Shown piece by piece: positions 1 to 6,797 of a stretch of 8,823 nt of DNA. Every line of letters begins with the position of its first letter. Position 1 is the first letter of the stretch. The position numbers and the translations under genes were made by a program. The stretch is taken from the NCBI GenBank assembly GCA_025362115.1, contig JANYIK010000162.1, forward strand, positions 1 through 8,823. The letters are read 5' to 3'. This DNA is from Methylophilaceae bacterium. GTDB taxonomy: Bacteria; Pseudomonadota; Gammaproteobacteria; Burkholderiales; Methylophilaceae. The notes under the pieces were generated by a model that was not told the origin of the DNA, did not search any database, and saw only the letters and a list, made by a program, of their open reading frames with translations.

Positions 1-1
1 A

Positions 2-67
2 GCTGCCTATGTGCGAACGCATGCCTTGCCACATTTCCGGCGCTTGCTGGAGGTGTTACAAGCGTGA
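2..67 (+). CDS. C-terminal end of an upstream gene, possibly a HEPN / nucleotidyltransferase substrate-binding protein
   Basis: A frame open from the left edge ends in TGA at 65-67 and gives 21 residues ending HFRRLLEVLQA. Its stop overlaps the GTG start of the next gene as GTGA, the tight arrangement expected of co-translated partners. The next protein begins with an MNT domain, and MNT genes are commonly preceded by a small HEPN gene of the HI0074 / substrate-binding type, whose C-terminus is also a helix rich in aromatic and Leu residues. The identification therefore rests on context and a weak tail resemblance. The diagnostic HEPN R-x(4-6)-H motif would lie outside the window. It could be any other small protein. 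Confidence 0.4.
   Translation, partial: AAYVRTHALPHFRRLLEVLQA
49..55 (+). promoter_or_regulatory. Strong Shine-Dalgarno deciding the GTG start at 64
   Basis: GGAGGTG lies 8 bases before GTG at 64, within the last codons of the upstream gene. The reading frame of the fusion gene stays open to the left edge of the window, so this site, together with the overlapping stop of the upstream gene, is what fixes the start at 64. Confidence 0.75.
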
Positions 68-3000
68 CGGTATCCGGCGATCTCGCATTTGGTCTACCGC
101 AGGCAACCATTGCCAAGTTGCACGGGGTTTTTGATACTTTCCCCGGTATCGAGGCCGTGTGGGTGTATGGTTCACGTGCACGCGGTTCACAGCGTCATGA
201 ATCGGATATTGATCTGGCAGTGGATGCCGAAGGCATGGATGGCACCCAGTTTTTGCGCCTGAAAAACCGGATTGATGATTTAGAGTTGATTTATCGCTTG
301 GATGTGGTGCATTCTCAACAGGTAAAAAATGCCACGTTCAAACAACAAATCGAACGCGACCGCAAAATCTTCTGGCAGCCGCGCCGCCACGTGGTACAGG
401 ATGAACTTGGCAATACGCAGCTCAAACCTTTCCAAGCCAATGTACTGGCACGGCTGGATGAGTATCTGGCGGAGCTGAAAAAGCACAAGGCGCAATCTGA
501 AGCCGCGATGAATGCCTTGCGCGCGATGGAAGGCATGGAAGACGCGATGCGCGAGCTTTCCGATTTCCCCCAAAAGGCCTGGAACGCGCTGAAAGCCTCA
601 GACAAGCTACCTCCCACCTTCGCCAATCAGCCGCATTCCAGCCGCTTTGACGGGGCTGAACGGGCAATTCCTAACGTGTGCCTGAAAGTACCCACTGGCG
701 GTGGCAAAACATTACTGGCGGCAGCCAGCGTGGGCAAGGTGTTTTCCGGTTACCTCAACCAGCACGCGGGGCTGGTGTTGTGGATAGTGCCGAACGAGGC
801 GATTTACCGGCAGACGCTGAAAACCTTGTCCGACCGCGACCATCCTTACCGGCAGATGCTGAACGTGGCGGGTGCTGGGCGGGTGAAAATCCTGGAGAAA
901 GATTCGCCGATTTCGCGGCTGGATGTGGAGTCGCATTTGTGCGTGATGCTGCTGATGCTGCAATCCGCCGCGCGTAAGGACGAGGCGCAAAGAAAACTTA
1001 AGGCTTTCCGCGACCGCGGCAACGTGCTGGGCTTTACCCCGCGCGAGGATGACATCGAGGGTAATTGGGATTTGCTGCAAGCCTTGCCTAATCTGGATGT
1101 GTATGCCGCATTTGGCCAGGATCAGGACGCGGCGCGGCGGCAAAAAGGCAGCATTATCAAGAGCTCGCTGGGCAATGTGTTGCGGCTGGTGCAGCCCATG
1201 ATTGTGATCGACGAGGGGCATCACGCCTATACAGAAAACGCCTTGCGCACGCTGGATGGCTTTAACCCATGCTTTATGCTGGAGCTTTCGGCGACACCGC
1301 GGGTTGCAAGCCCCTCGCCCGCAGGCGGGAGGGGGGTTGGGGTGAGGGAAAACAGCGGCTCGAATATTCTGGTCGATGTGCGTGGCACTGACCTGGATGA
1401 TGCCGAGATGATCAAGCTGCCGATTCATGTGGATGTGCGCGGCTGGCCGGATTGGCAGAGTTGCCTGACTTCTGCCATAACGCAACTGGATGCCTTGCAG
1501 CAGGAAGCCTCGCAATTGCAGGCGGAAACCAGCCGTTACATTCGCCCGATTTTGCTGGTGCAGGTGGAACGTACCGGCAAGGAGTTGCGCGATGCGGGGT
1601 TTATCCACGCCGAGGATGCCAAGGCGTATTTGATGCAACTGGGCTTTGCCGAAGCGCAGATTGCCATTAAAACATCCGACAAGGATGATCTGAAACAGCC
1701 AGAGAATATCGCCCTGCTTTCACCCGCCTGCCAGATTCGCGCCATTATTACCAAGCAGGCCTTGCAGGAAGGCTGGGATTGCCCGTTTGCCTATGTGTTG
1801 TGCGCATTGGCGGCGGGTCGCGCGGTGGGGGCGATGACGCAATTGACCGGGCGCATTTTGCGCCAGCCGCATGTGCTGAAAACCGGCAAACCCGCGCTGG
1901 ATAGCTGTTATGTGCTGTGCCACGATGCACAGACCGGCGAGGTAATTAAGGCCATTAAAAAATCACTGGAAACCGAAGGTATGGGCGATTTGGCACTGAA
2001 CGTGACCGGTGGCAGTGACCAGGAAACGGCCAAGCTGGTACCATTCAAACGCCGTGCAGGTTTTGAGAAACTGCGGATTTTTCTGCCGAGGGTGACTTGG
2101 ATTGATAACCCCTCACCCTCCTTCGACAAACTCAGGACAGGCCAAGCCTCTCCCACAAGGGGCGAGGGAGGCCAGCGGCGCGAACTGTGCTATGAAAGTG
2201 ACATCATCGCTCAACTGGATTGGTCACAACTCAACCCCGATAAGCTTGCTACAGCGTGGATGCCGGGCGTTTCTGGCATTCAGGCGCAGCGTTTTGATAT
2301 TACGCTGGAGGTGTTGCAGCGCGAGGATAGTTTTGCTTCAGAAGCCGTTGTCAGCCTGACGCAACGACTGGATCGTGCGCGACTGGTGCGCGGCTTGCTG
2401 GATATTGCCCCCAATGCGTGGTGGGTATGGACGTGGGTGGATGCAGTGGTAAAGCGCTTGTTACAACGCTATAGCGAAACCCAGCTGGCCACTACCAGCG
2501 CATCACTGCTGGAGCGCTTGCGCGTGGATGTTGTAGCCGAGCGCGACCGGCTGGCGATGGAGGTATTTTCCGCCGGGGTTGCGGCAGGCCGCATTGAGTT
2601 TGCCTTGCGTGCCGACAAGCAGGACTACGAAATTCCTGAGGATTTTGCTCTACCGCTTGCAGGCGAGCCGCAAACGCTGACCCGCAAGGATGGTCATCCC
2701 GTCGAAAAAAGCCTGTTTCAACCGGCATTGACCGCGCTGACGGATAGCGGGCTGGAACGTGATTTTGCGTGCTATCTGGATGGTCAAGCGGCTTTGCACT
2801 GGTGGCATCGCAACGTCGCTCGCACCCAATACGGGCTGCAAGGCTGGAAGCGCCACAAGGTGTATCCCGATTTTGTATTTGCGCGACTTGATGATGAGCA
2901 ACGCTCACGCATGGTGGTGATGGAAACCAAAGGCTTACACCTGGCGGGTTCCAGCGACACCGGCTACAAGCAGAGTTTGCTCAATCAGTTGACTGCCGCT

Positions 3001-3138
3001 TTCCGTGACGAGCGTTTTACCAAGGCGGGAATGCTGGCGCTGGAGGATAACGAAACCAATCTGAATTGCGATTTAGTCATGGATTTAGTCATAGACCAGG
3101 CATGGGAAGGCACTGTGGCGAATTACTTCAAACATTAA
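64..3138 (+). CDS. MNT nucleotidyltransferase fused to type III restriction Res-like helicase-nuclease
   Basis: A 1024-residue protein with three enzymatic modules. Residues 1 to about 105 form a complete minimal nucleotidyltransferase: GSRARGS at 36-42, D48 and D50 (GS-x10-DxD), and a third acidic residue D80. In HEPN-MNT toxin-antitoxin pairs such a domain inactivates the HEPN RNase by transferring nucleotides to it. From about 119 a Res-type helicase begins: LKPFQ at 120-124, Walker A VPTGGGKT at 209-216 (K215), DEGH at 383-386, SAT at 409-411, EGWDCP at 569-574 and QLTGRILRQP at 593-602. The C-terminus carries a PD-(D/E)xK nuclease: P935-D936, then E954-T955-K956. The Res part, about 905 residues, is roughly the usual length for a stand-alone subunit. 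No methyltransferase (Mod) is visible; one could lie upstream. Residues 414-429 and 682-703 are encoded by inserted repeats. All key residues are present, so the protein may be active. The domain calls are firm; a restriction or defence role is inference. Confidence 0.85.
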   Translation: MTVSGDLAFGLPQATIAKLHGVFDTFPGIEAVWVYGSRARGSQRHESDIDLAVDAEGMDGTQFLRLKNRIDDLELIYRLDVVHSQQVKNATFKQQIERDRKIFWQPRRHVVQDELGNTQLKPFQANVLARLDEYLAELKKHKAQSEAAMNALRAMEGMEDAMRELSDFPQKAWNALKASDKLPPTFANQPHSSRFDGAERAIPNVCLKVPTGGGKTLLAAASVGKVFSGYLNQHAGLVLWIVPNEAIYRQTLKTLSDRDHPYRQMLNVAGAGRVKILEKDSPISRLDVESHLCVMLLMLQSAARKDEAQRKLKAFRDRGNVLGFTPREDDIEGNWDLLQALPNLDVYAAFGQDQDAARRQKGSIIKSSLGNVLRLVQPMIVIDEGHHAYTENALRTLDGFNPCFMLELSATPRVASPSPAGGRGVGVRENSGSNILVDVRGTDLDDAEMIKLPIHVDVRGWPDWQSCLTSAITQLDALQQEASQLQAETSRYIRPILLVQVERTGKELRDAGFIHAEDAKAYLMQLGFAEAQIAIKTSDKDDLKQPENIALLSPACQIRAIITKQALQEGWDCPFAYVLCALAAGRAVGAMTQLTGRILRQPHVLKTGKPALDSCYVLCHDAQTGEVIKAIKKSLETEGMGDLALNVTGGSDQETAKLVPFKRRAGFEKLRIFLPRVTWIDNPSPSFDKLRTGQASPTRGEGGQRRELCYESDIIAQLDWSQLNPDKLATAWMPGVSGIQAQRFDITLEVLQREDSFASEAVVSLTQRLDRARLVRGLLDIAPNAWWVWTWVDAVVKRLLQRYSETQLATTSASLLERLRVDVVAERDRLAMEVFSAGVAAGRIEFALRADKQDYEIPEDFALPLAGEPQTLTRKDGHPVEKSLFQPALTALTDSGLERDFACYLDGQAALHWWHRNVARTQYGLQGWKRHKVYPDFVFARLDDEQRSRMVVMETKGLHLAGSSDTGYKQSLLNQLTAAFRDERFTKAGMLALEDNETNLNCDLVMDLVIDQAWEGTVANYFKH
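1311..1348 (-). repeat. GC-rich palindromic repeat A inside the helicase coding sequence
   Basis: On the minus strand this 38-base stretch begins CCCTCACCCCAACC and ends GGGCGAGGGG, with a CCCGC/GCGGG core hairpin. It resembles short interspersed repeats found in many copies in proteobacterial genomes. On the plus strand it is read in frame and, with its flanks, gives about 16 residues (414-429, containing SPSPAGGRG) immediately after helicase motif SATPR. There is no stop and no frame change. Confidence 0.65.
2109..2168 (+). repeat. Composite palindromic repeat B inside the helicase-nuclease coding sequence
   Basis: Sixty bases, exactly 20 codons. The outer ends, CCCCTCACCC and GGGGCGAGGG, belong to the same family as the repeat at 1311-1348 but lie in the opposite orientation. 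Inside, about 2121-2142 reads CTTCGACAAACTCAGGACAG plus GC, which matches another widespread repeat usually translated as SFDKLRTG. The whole is translated in frame as about residues 682-703, in the region between the helicase core and the nuclease. Confidence 0.65.
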
Positions 3139-3145
3139 GCTCGGT

Positions 3146-3922
3146 ATGACATTAAAACAACTACAAGAAATGAAAACCCGCGGCGAAAAAATCGCCGTGC
3201 TCACTTGCTACGATGCCAGCTTTGCTACGCTGATGGAAGCTGCTGGCGTGGAGGTGTTGCTGGTCGGCGACTCGCTGGGTATGGTATTGCAGGGCGGCAA
3301 AGATACTTTAGGCGTGACGATGCAGGACATGCTGTACCACACCGATTGCGTCGCGGCAGGGGCAAAATCGGCATTCATCATCACCGATATGCCCTATGGC
3401 AGCGACCAGTCGCTGGATTTGGCGCTGGATAATGCCAACGACTTGATCAATGCCGGAGCGCACATGGTCAAGCTGGAAGGTGCCAAAACCGAAACAGTAC
3501 GTTATCTGGTACAGCGCGGCATTGCCGTGTGTGGGCATCTGGGGTTTACGCCACAATCAGTGCGCCAGTTGGGCGGCTACAAAGTACAGGGACGGGATGC
3601 GGACACCGCCGAGAAAATACTGAAAGACGCTTTGAGTTTGCAACAAGCCGGTGCCAGTATGCTGGTGCTGGAGATGGTGCCAGCCACACTGGCAAAACAG
3701 ATGTCACAGCAACTCAGCGTCCCCGTTATCGGTATCGGTGCCGGAATAGATTGCGACGGGCAAGTGTTGGTACTGCACGATGCGTTGGGCATGTATCCGG
3801 GCAAAACACTGAAATTCACGCGCAATTTTTTACACGAAAACAATAGCATTCCCGAAGCACTGAGTGCCTATGTGCAAGCGGTGAAGAATGCCAGCTTTCC
3901 GGCCAAAGAACATAGCTTCTGA
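3146..3922 (+). CDS. panB: 3-methyl-2-oxobutanoate hydroxymethyltransferase (ketopantoate hydroxymethyltransferase)
   Basis: Transfers a hydroxymethyl group from 5,10-methylenetetrahydrofolate to 3-methyl-2-oxobutanoate, making ketopantoate, the first committed step to pantothenate and coenzyme A in the cytoplasm. The 258 residues cover the usual family length. Family signatures are clear: YDASFA at 22-27, VGDSLGMVLQG at 40-50 (D42), TDMPYGS at 80-86 (D81), KLEGA at 109-113 (E111), GHLGFTPQS at 130-138, EMVPA at 176-180 (E176, the expected catalytic base by analogy with E. coli) and GIGAG at 196-200. The ATG lies 7 bases after the stop of the helicase gene and has no clear Shine-Dalgarno, so translation may depend on ribosomes leaving that gene. 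The stop overlaps the panC start by one base. No promoter of its own is obvious; one may lie inside the preceding gene. Confidence 0.95.
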   Translation: MTLKQLQEMKTRGEKIAVLTCYDASFATLMEAAGVEVLLVGDSLGMVLQGGKDTLGVTMQDMLYHTDCVAAGAKSAFIITDMPYGSDQSLDLALDNANDLINAGAHMVKLEGAKTETVRYLVQRGIAVCGHLGFTPQSVRQLGGYKVQGRDADTAEKILKDALSLQQAGASMLVLEMVPATLAKQMSQQLSVPVIGIGAGIDCDGQVLVLHDALGMYPGKTLKFTRNFLHENNSIPEALSAYVQAVKNASFPAKEHSF

Positions 3923-4752
3923 TGGACATCATTTCCACCATCCCGGAATTGCGTGCGCGGCTTGCCCAAGAAGCCCGCATCGCCTTCGTGCCAACGATGG
4001 GCAATCTGCACGCAGGCCATATTTCTTTGGTCAACCTGGCGCAACAACGCGGCAACTGCGTGGTCAGCAGTATCTTCGTCAATCCCCTGCAATTTGCCCC
4101 CAACGAAGATTTGGCCAGCTACCCGCGCACTCTCCAAGCGGATTGCGAAAAGCTGCAAGAAATCGGCTGCGATGTAGTATTCACGCCGGATGAGACAGCG
4201 CTCTACCCACAGCCACAGGACGTGCTCATCGCGCTGCCGGAAATTGCCGACCAACTAAGCGGCGCTGTGCGCCTCGGGCATTTTCACGGCGTGGCAACGG
4301 TAGTGTTAAAGCTGTTCAACATCGTGCGGCCGCAAGTCGCGGTATTTGGCCAAAAAGACTTTCAGCAATGGCACATCATTCGCCATATGGTCGAACAATT
4401 GGCTTTGCCGATTGAAATCTTGAAGGGAGAGACCGTGCGTGAGCAGGACGGCCTGGCGATGAGTTCGCGCAACAGTTACCTGAAACCGGCAGAAAGAATG
4501 GAAGCGCCTCGGCTTTACAAGGCACTACAGCAGGTGGTGCAGGCGGTACAAGGTGGGCGACACGATTTTGCCGCGATGGAAGCACAAACTACACAAACCC
4601 TCACGCAGCTAGGTTGGCAGGTAGATTATGTTGCCGTGCGCTCGGCAAATACGCTGCAAACCCCGCGAGACCATGACCGCGATTTGGTCGTATTGAGCTC
4701 GGCCAAGCTAGGAAAGACGCGCTTAATAGACAACATCGTATTTGCAGTATAA
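3922..4752 (+). CDS. panC: Pantothenate synthetase (pantoate--beta-alanine ligase)
   Basis: Joins pantoate and beta-alanine using ATP, via a pantoyl-adenylate, to give pantothenate. The 276 residues are normal length. Nucleotidyltransferase-fold signatures: PTMGNLHAGH at 24-33 (the HIGH-type ATP site), FVNPLQF at 52-58, GHFHGVATVV at 119-128, FGQKDFQQ at 142-149 and the KMSKS-like MSSRNSYL at 180-187. The start codon overlaps the panB stop (TGATG), so the two genes are translationally coupled. panD, which supplies beta-alanine, and panE are not next to it, so those steps must be encoded elsewhere. Transcription should stop at the hairpin at 4851-4888. Confidence 0.95.
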   Translation: MDIISTIPELRARLAQEARIAFVPTMGNLHAGHISLVNLAQQRGNCVVSSIFVNPLQFAPNEDLASYPRTLQADCEKLQEIGCDVVFTPDETALYPQPQDVLIALPEIADQLSGAVRLGHFHGVATVVLKLFNIVRPQVAVFGQKDFQQWHIIRHMVEQLALPIEILKGETVREQDGLAMSSRNSYLKPAERMEAPRLYKALQQVVQAVQGGRHDFAAMEAQTTQTLTQLGWQVDYVAVRSANTLQTPRDHDRDLVVLSSAKLGKTRLIDNIVFAV

Positions 4753-4850
4753 TTCCGCTCTGGTTAACCGCAACGCCCTGTATACGTATAAAAAATCAAG
4801 CAAAGAAAACACGACATCCCACTACAGGCGGCATGATTTCAGGGGTACTC

Positions 4851-4888
4851 ATAACAAAAACGGCAGCCTTGGCTGCCGTTTTTGTTAT
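4851..4888. terminator. Bidirectional rho-independent terminator between panC and the chemoreceptor gene
   Basis: A perfect 18-base inverted repeat, ATAACAAAAACGGCAGCC at 4851-4868 and its complement at 4871-4888, separated by TT. The GC stem CGGCAGCC/GGCTGCCG is preceded by five A and followed by five T, so either strand gives a stem followed by a U run. It sits between two convergent genes and can serve both. Confidence 0.9.
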
Positions 4889-4904
4889 GTAGTTTCCGAC
4901 TCTC

Positions 4905-6065
4905 TTACAGCTTGAACTTAGAGACCAACCCGTTGAGGTTCTGTGCCTTGTTTCGCACATTTTGCGACATGCTGTTAAACGCTCCAGCCTCTTCCGCCGT
5001 CTTGCTGGACAGCGCGCCAATGTAGTTGGCGGCTTCGGTAATGCCGCTAGTGGCAGATTCCTGATTCGCCGCAAGGGTGGCGATGGTATCTGTCATGCCA
5101 ACAATAGTTTCAATGTAACTGACAATCCCATGCAACGCTTTATCGGCCTCTTTAGCATTGGCTCCGGCTGAAATCGCCTCTTCCTGCTTTTCCTGTACCG
5201 TCTTGGAAACCATCTGTGCTTTGTCCTGCAAGCTGGCAATAATTTTGCCAATTTCTTCTGTAGACTTTCCGGTACGTTGCGACAGATTACGCACCTCATC
5301 CGCCACCACCGCAAAGCCCCGCCCAGCCTCACCAGCGCGCGCAGCTTCAATCGCAGCATTCAAGGCTAGCAGATTGGTTTGTTCCGAAATCTCGCGTATC
5401 ACCTGCATCACCGAGCCAATCTTGCTGATTTCCTCTTGCAAAGCCCCGATAGAATCTGCGATACCGCGCACGTCAATAGAAATATGCTCCAAAGAGCTAA
5501 TGGTCTTACCTACCACTTGACTACCGCTCACCGCCGCATTATTGGCCTCACGCGCTGTCTCCACCACTTCCTTGGCTTGAGCCGAGACCGCTTTGGTGTG
5601 ATCCGCCAATTGCAAAATACTCTCCACAATCTGATTGGTATGATCTCCTTGGCTGGAAATGGCCGCTTCGGCGCGCATCACGATGCTGCTCATCTCTTCT
5701 GACGCGCCGTCCAATTCCAAGGCGGTATCGCGCACGTTCTGAATCAAGTTAGCCGTACCCAGGCGCGCCTTATCGTATTCTCTGGCTAGTAGCGCAAAGT
5801 CATCCTTGCCGTTAAGCTCGAATTTTTGCGATATATCGCCGGCCGCCATCACTTGCAGGGCCTTGGCGATGGCCTCGGAGCGGCGATGTGCGTTTATACC
5901 AAACCATTGCGCGATCCAGACATTCAACACCAGCAGTACTATCACGATAGGCATCGCCGATTCAAACAGGCGGATAGCAAACACCGCCACAGCCACGGCG
6001 GAGACCATAAAAAACTGGTTACGTAATGTCAGGTATTGCGTTAACGATTGAAATTTATTGTTCAT
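4905..6065 (-). CDS. Methyl-accepting chemotaxis protein with two adjacent membrane helices and no periplasmic sensor domain
   Basis: A 386-residue chemoreceptor that should control a CheA-CheW array. Two hydrophobic stretches, about 17-33 and 37-55, are separated by only a few residues (LFES), forming a membrane hairpin with essentially no external ligand-binding domain. A HAMP-like segment follows at about 56-110. The signalling domain reaches to the C-terminus and contains the conserved hairpin tip at about 226-266 (EQTNLLALNAAIEAARAGE, GRGFAVVADEVRNLSQRT). No C-terminal CheR/CheB docking pentapeptide of the NWETF type is present; the protein ends VSKFKL. The ligand is unknown; sensing by the membrane segment, from the cytoplasm or through a partner protein is possible. 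GGAG lies 4 bases and AAGGA 10 bases before the ATG. Its neighbours are biotin genes, and I see no functional link to them. Confidence 0.9.
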   Translation of the reverse strand: MNNKFQSLTQYLTLRNQFFMVSAVAVAVFAIRLFESAMPIVIVLLVLNVWIAQWFGINAHRRSEAIAKALQVMAAGDISQKFELNGKDDFALLAREYDKARLGTANLIQNVRDTALELDGASEEMSSIVMRAEAAISSQGDHTNQIVESILQLADHTKAVSAQAKEVVETAREANNAAVSGSQVVGKTISSLEHISIDVRGIADSIGALQEEISKIGSVMQVIREISEQTNLLALNAAIEAARAGEAGRGFAVVADEVRNLSQRTGKSTEEIGKIIASLQDKAQMVSKTVQEKQEEAISAGANAKEADKALHGIVSYIETIVGMTDTIATLAANQESATSGITEAANYIGALSSKTAEEAGAFNSMSQNVRNKAQNLNGLVSKFKL

Positions 6066-6119
6066 AGCACTCCATCCTTTGTTATACCCGCATTGTTCTG
6101 TGTAGTTGCCAGCCCCGAT

Positions 6120-6148
6120 TTTATAGTCTGATTATGACATTTTGGCAA
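6120..6148 (-). promoter_or_regulatory. Sigma-70-type promoter for the chemoreceptor gene, within the end of bioD
   Basis: Read on the minus strand: TTGCCA (6148-6143), a 17-base spacer, then TATAAA (6125-6120). Each box matches the consensus at five of six positions with ideal spacing. Transcription would start near 6113, leaving a leader of about 48 bases with the Shine-Dalgarno before the ATG at 6065. The -35 box lies in the last codons of bioD. I see no terminator between bioD and this gene, so read-through from the biotin operon may also reach it. Confidence 0.6.
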
Positions 6149-6797
6149 GGGAAAATTTCACCTCACCGGCTACTGGCTGAACTGGCAGTCGCGCAACCAA
6201 GGGCGCGGCGATGCGTTGCTGCAAGGCAGTGATATTCTCTTGTTGAGATTGCATGTTGGCATCTATATGATTCGCCACCCAACCCGCCAACGTGAGACCA
6301 CGCGATGCGATAGCTTCGACGCTGAGCAAGGCGTGATTCAAACACCCCAAGCGCAAGCCCACCACCAGGATCAACGGAATATCCAGTGCCACAGCTAGAT
6401 CCGCGGTATCTTCAGTAGCGTTTAATGGCACGCAAAATCCGCCCACACCTTCTACGATGACCACGTCGGCTTGGGCTTGCAATGTGTTGAATGCTTGTAC
6501 GATACGCGACAATTGAATCTCTATGCCCGCTTGCTGGGCGGCGATATGAGGGGCGATTGGCGGTTCAAATGCATAGGGATTGATGACATCCAAGGACGCT
6601 TGCACATTACTAGCGGCTTGTAGCTGTCGCACGTCATCACTGATGAGTTGATCGCCGATAAGTTCACAACCCGCTGCCACCGGCTTCATACCCAGCACGC
6701 GCTTGCCTTCGGCTGCCAAAGCACGCAGCAAAGCGCAGCTGACGTAAGTTTTGCCTACGCCGGTATCAGTACCTGTGATGAAATAGGCTTTGGTCAT
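6132..6797 (-). CDS. bioD: Dethiobiotin synthetase
   Basis: Closes the ureido ring of dethiobiotin from 7,8-diaminopelargonate, CO2 and ATP, the step before biotin synthase. The 221 residues match the family length. P-loop GTDTGVGKT at 9-17 (K16), MKPVAAG at 37-43 (K38, substrate and phosphate binding), NPYAFEPPIAPH at 73-84, VEGVGG at 115-120 (usually VEGAGG) and PLILVVGLRLGCLNHALL at 141-158. The ATG at 6797 is chosen over an upstream in-frame ATG at 6869 because the family starts just before the P-loop and because it overlaps the bioC stop as ATGA. The longer version would add a low-complexity Thr-rich extension translated from bioC sequence. Last gene of the biotin cluster. Confidence 0.95.
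   Translation of the reverse strand: MTKAYFITGTDTGVGKTYVSCALLRALAAEGKRVLGMKPVAAGCELIGDQLISDDVRQLQAASNVQASLDVINPYAFEPPIAPHIAAQQAGIEIQLSRIVQAFNTLQAQADVVIVEGVGGFCVPLNATEDTADLAVALDIPLILVVGLRLGCLNHALLSVEAIASRGLTLAGWVANHIDANMQSQQENITALQQRIAAPLVARLPVQPVAGEVKFSLAKMS

Noticed and set aside
712..1638. A 308-codon open frame on the minus strand opposite the helicase
   Set aside because: It lies wholly antisense to clear helicase motifs, and its sequence (His/Gln/Arg-rich) looks like a reverse-frame shadow with no recognisable domain.
1311..2168. The intragenic repeats as remains of insertion sequences, or the gene as a pseudogene
   Set aside because: No transposase fragment or target duplication is evident and the frame is unbroken through both; they fit short palindromic interspersed repeats.
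5158..5702. Open frames on the plus strand opposite the chemoreceptor
   Set aside because: They are antisense to the conserved signalling hairpin, rich in Ser/Cys/Ile without domain features, and have no convincing start site.
6081..6086. TATAAC on the minus strand as a -10 box for the chemoreceptor
   Set aside because: It is only 15 bases from the ATG, so transcription would begin within or after the Shine-Dalgarno; the promoter at 6120-6148 fits much better.
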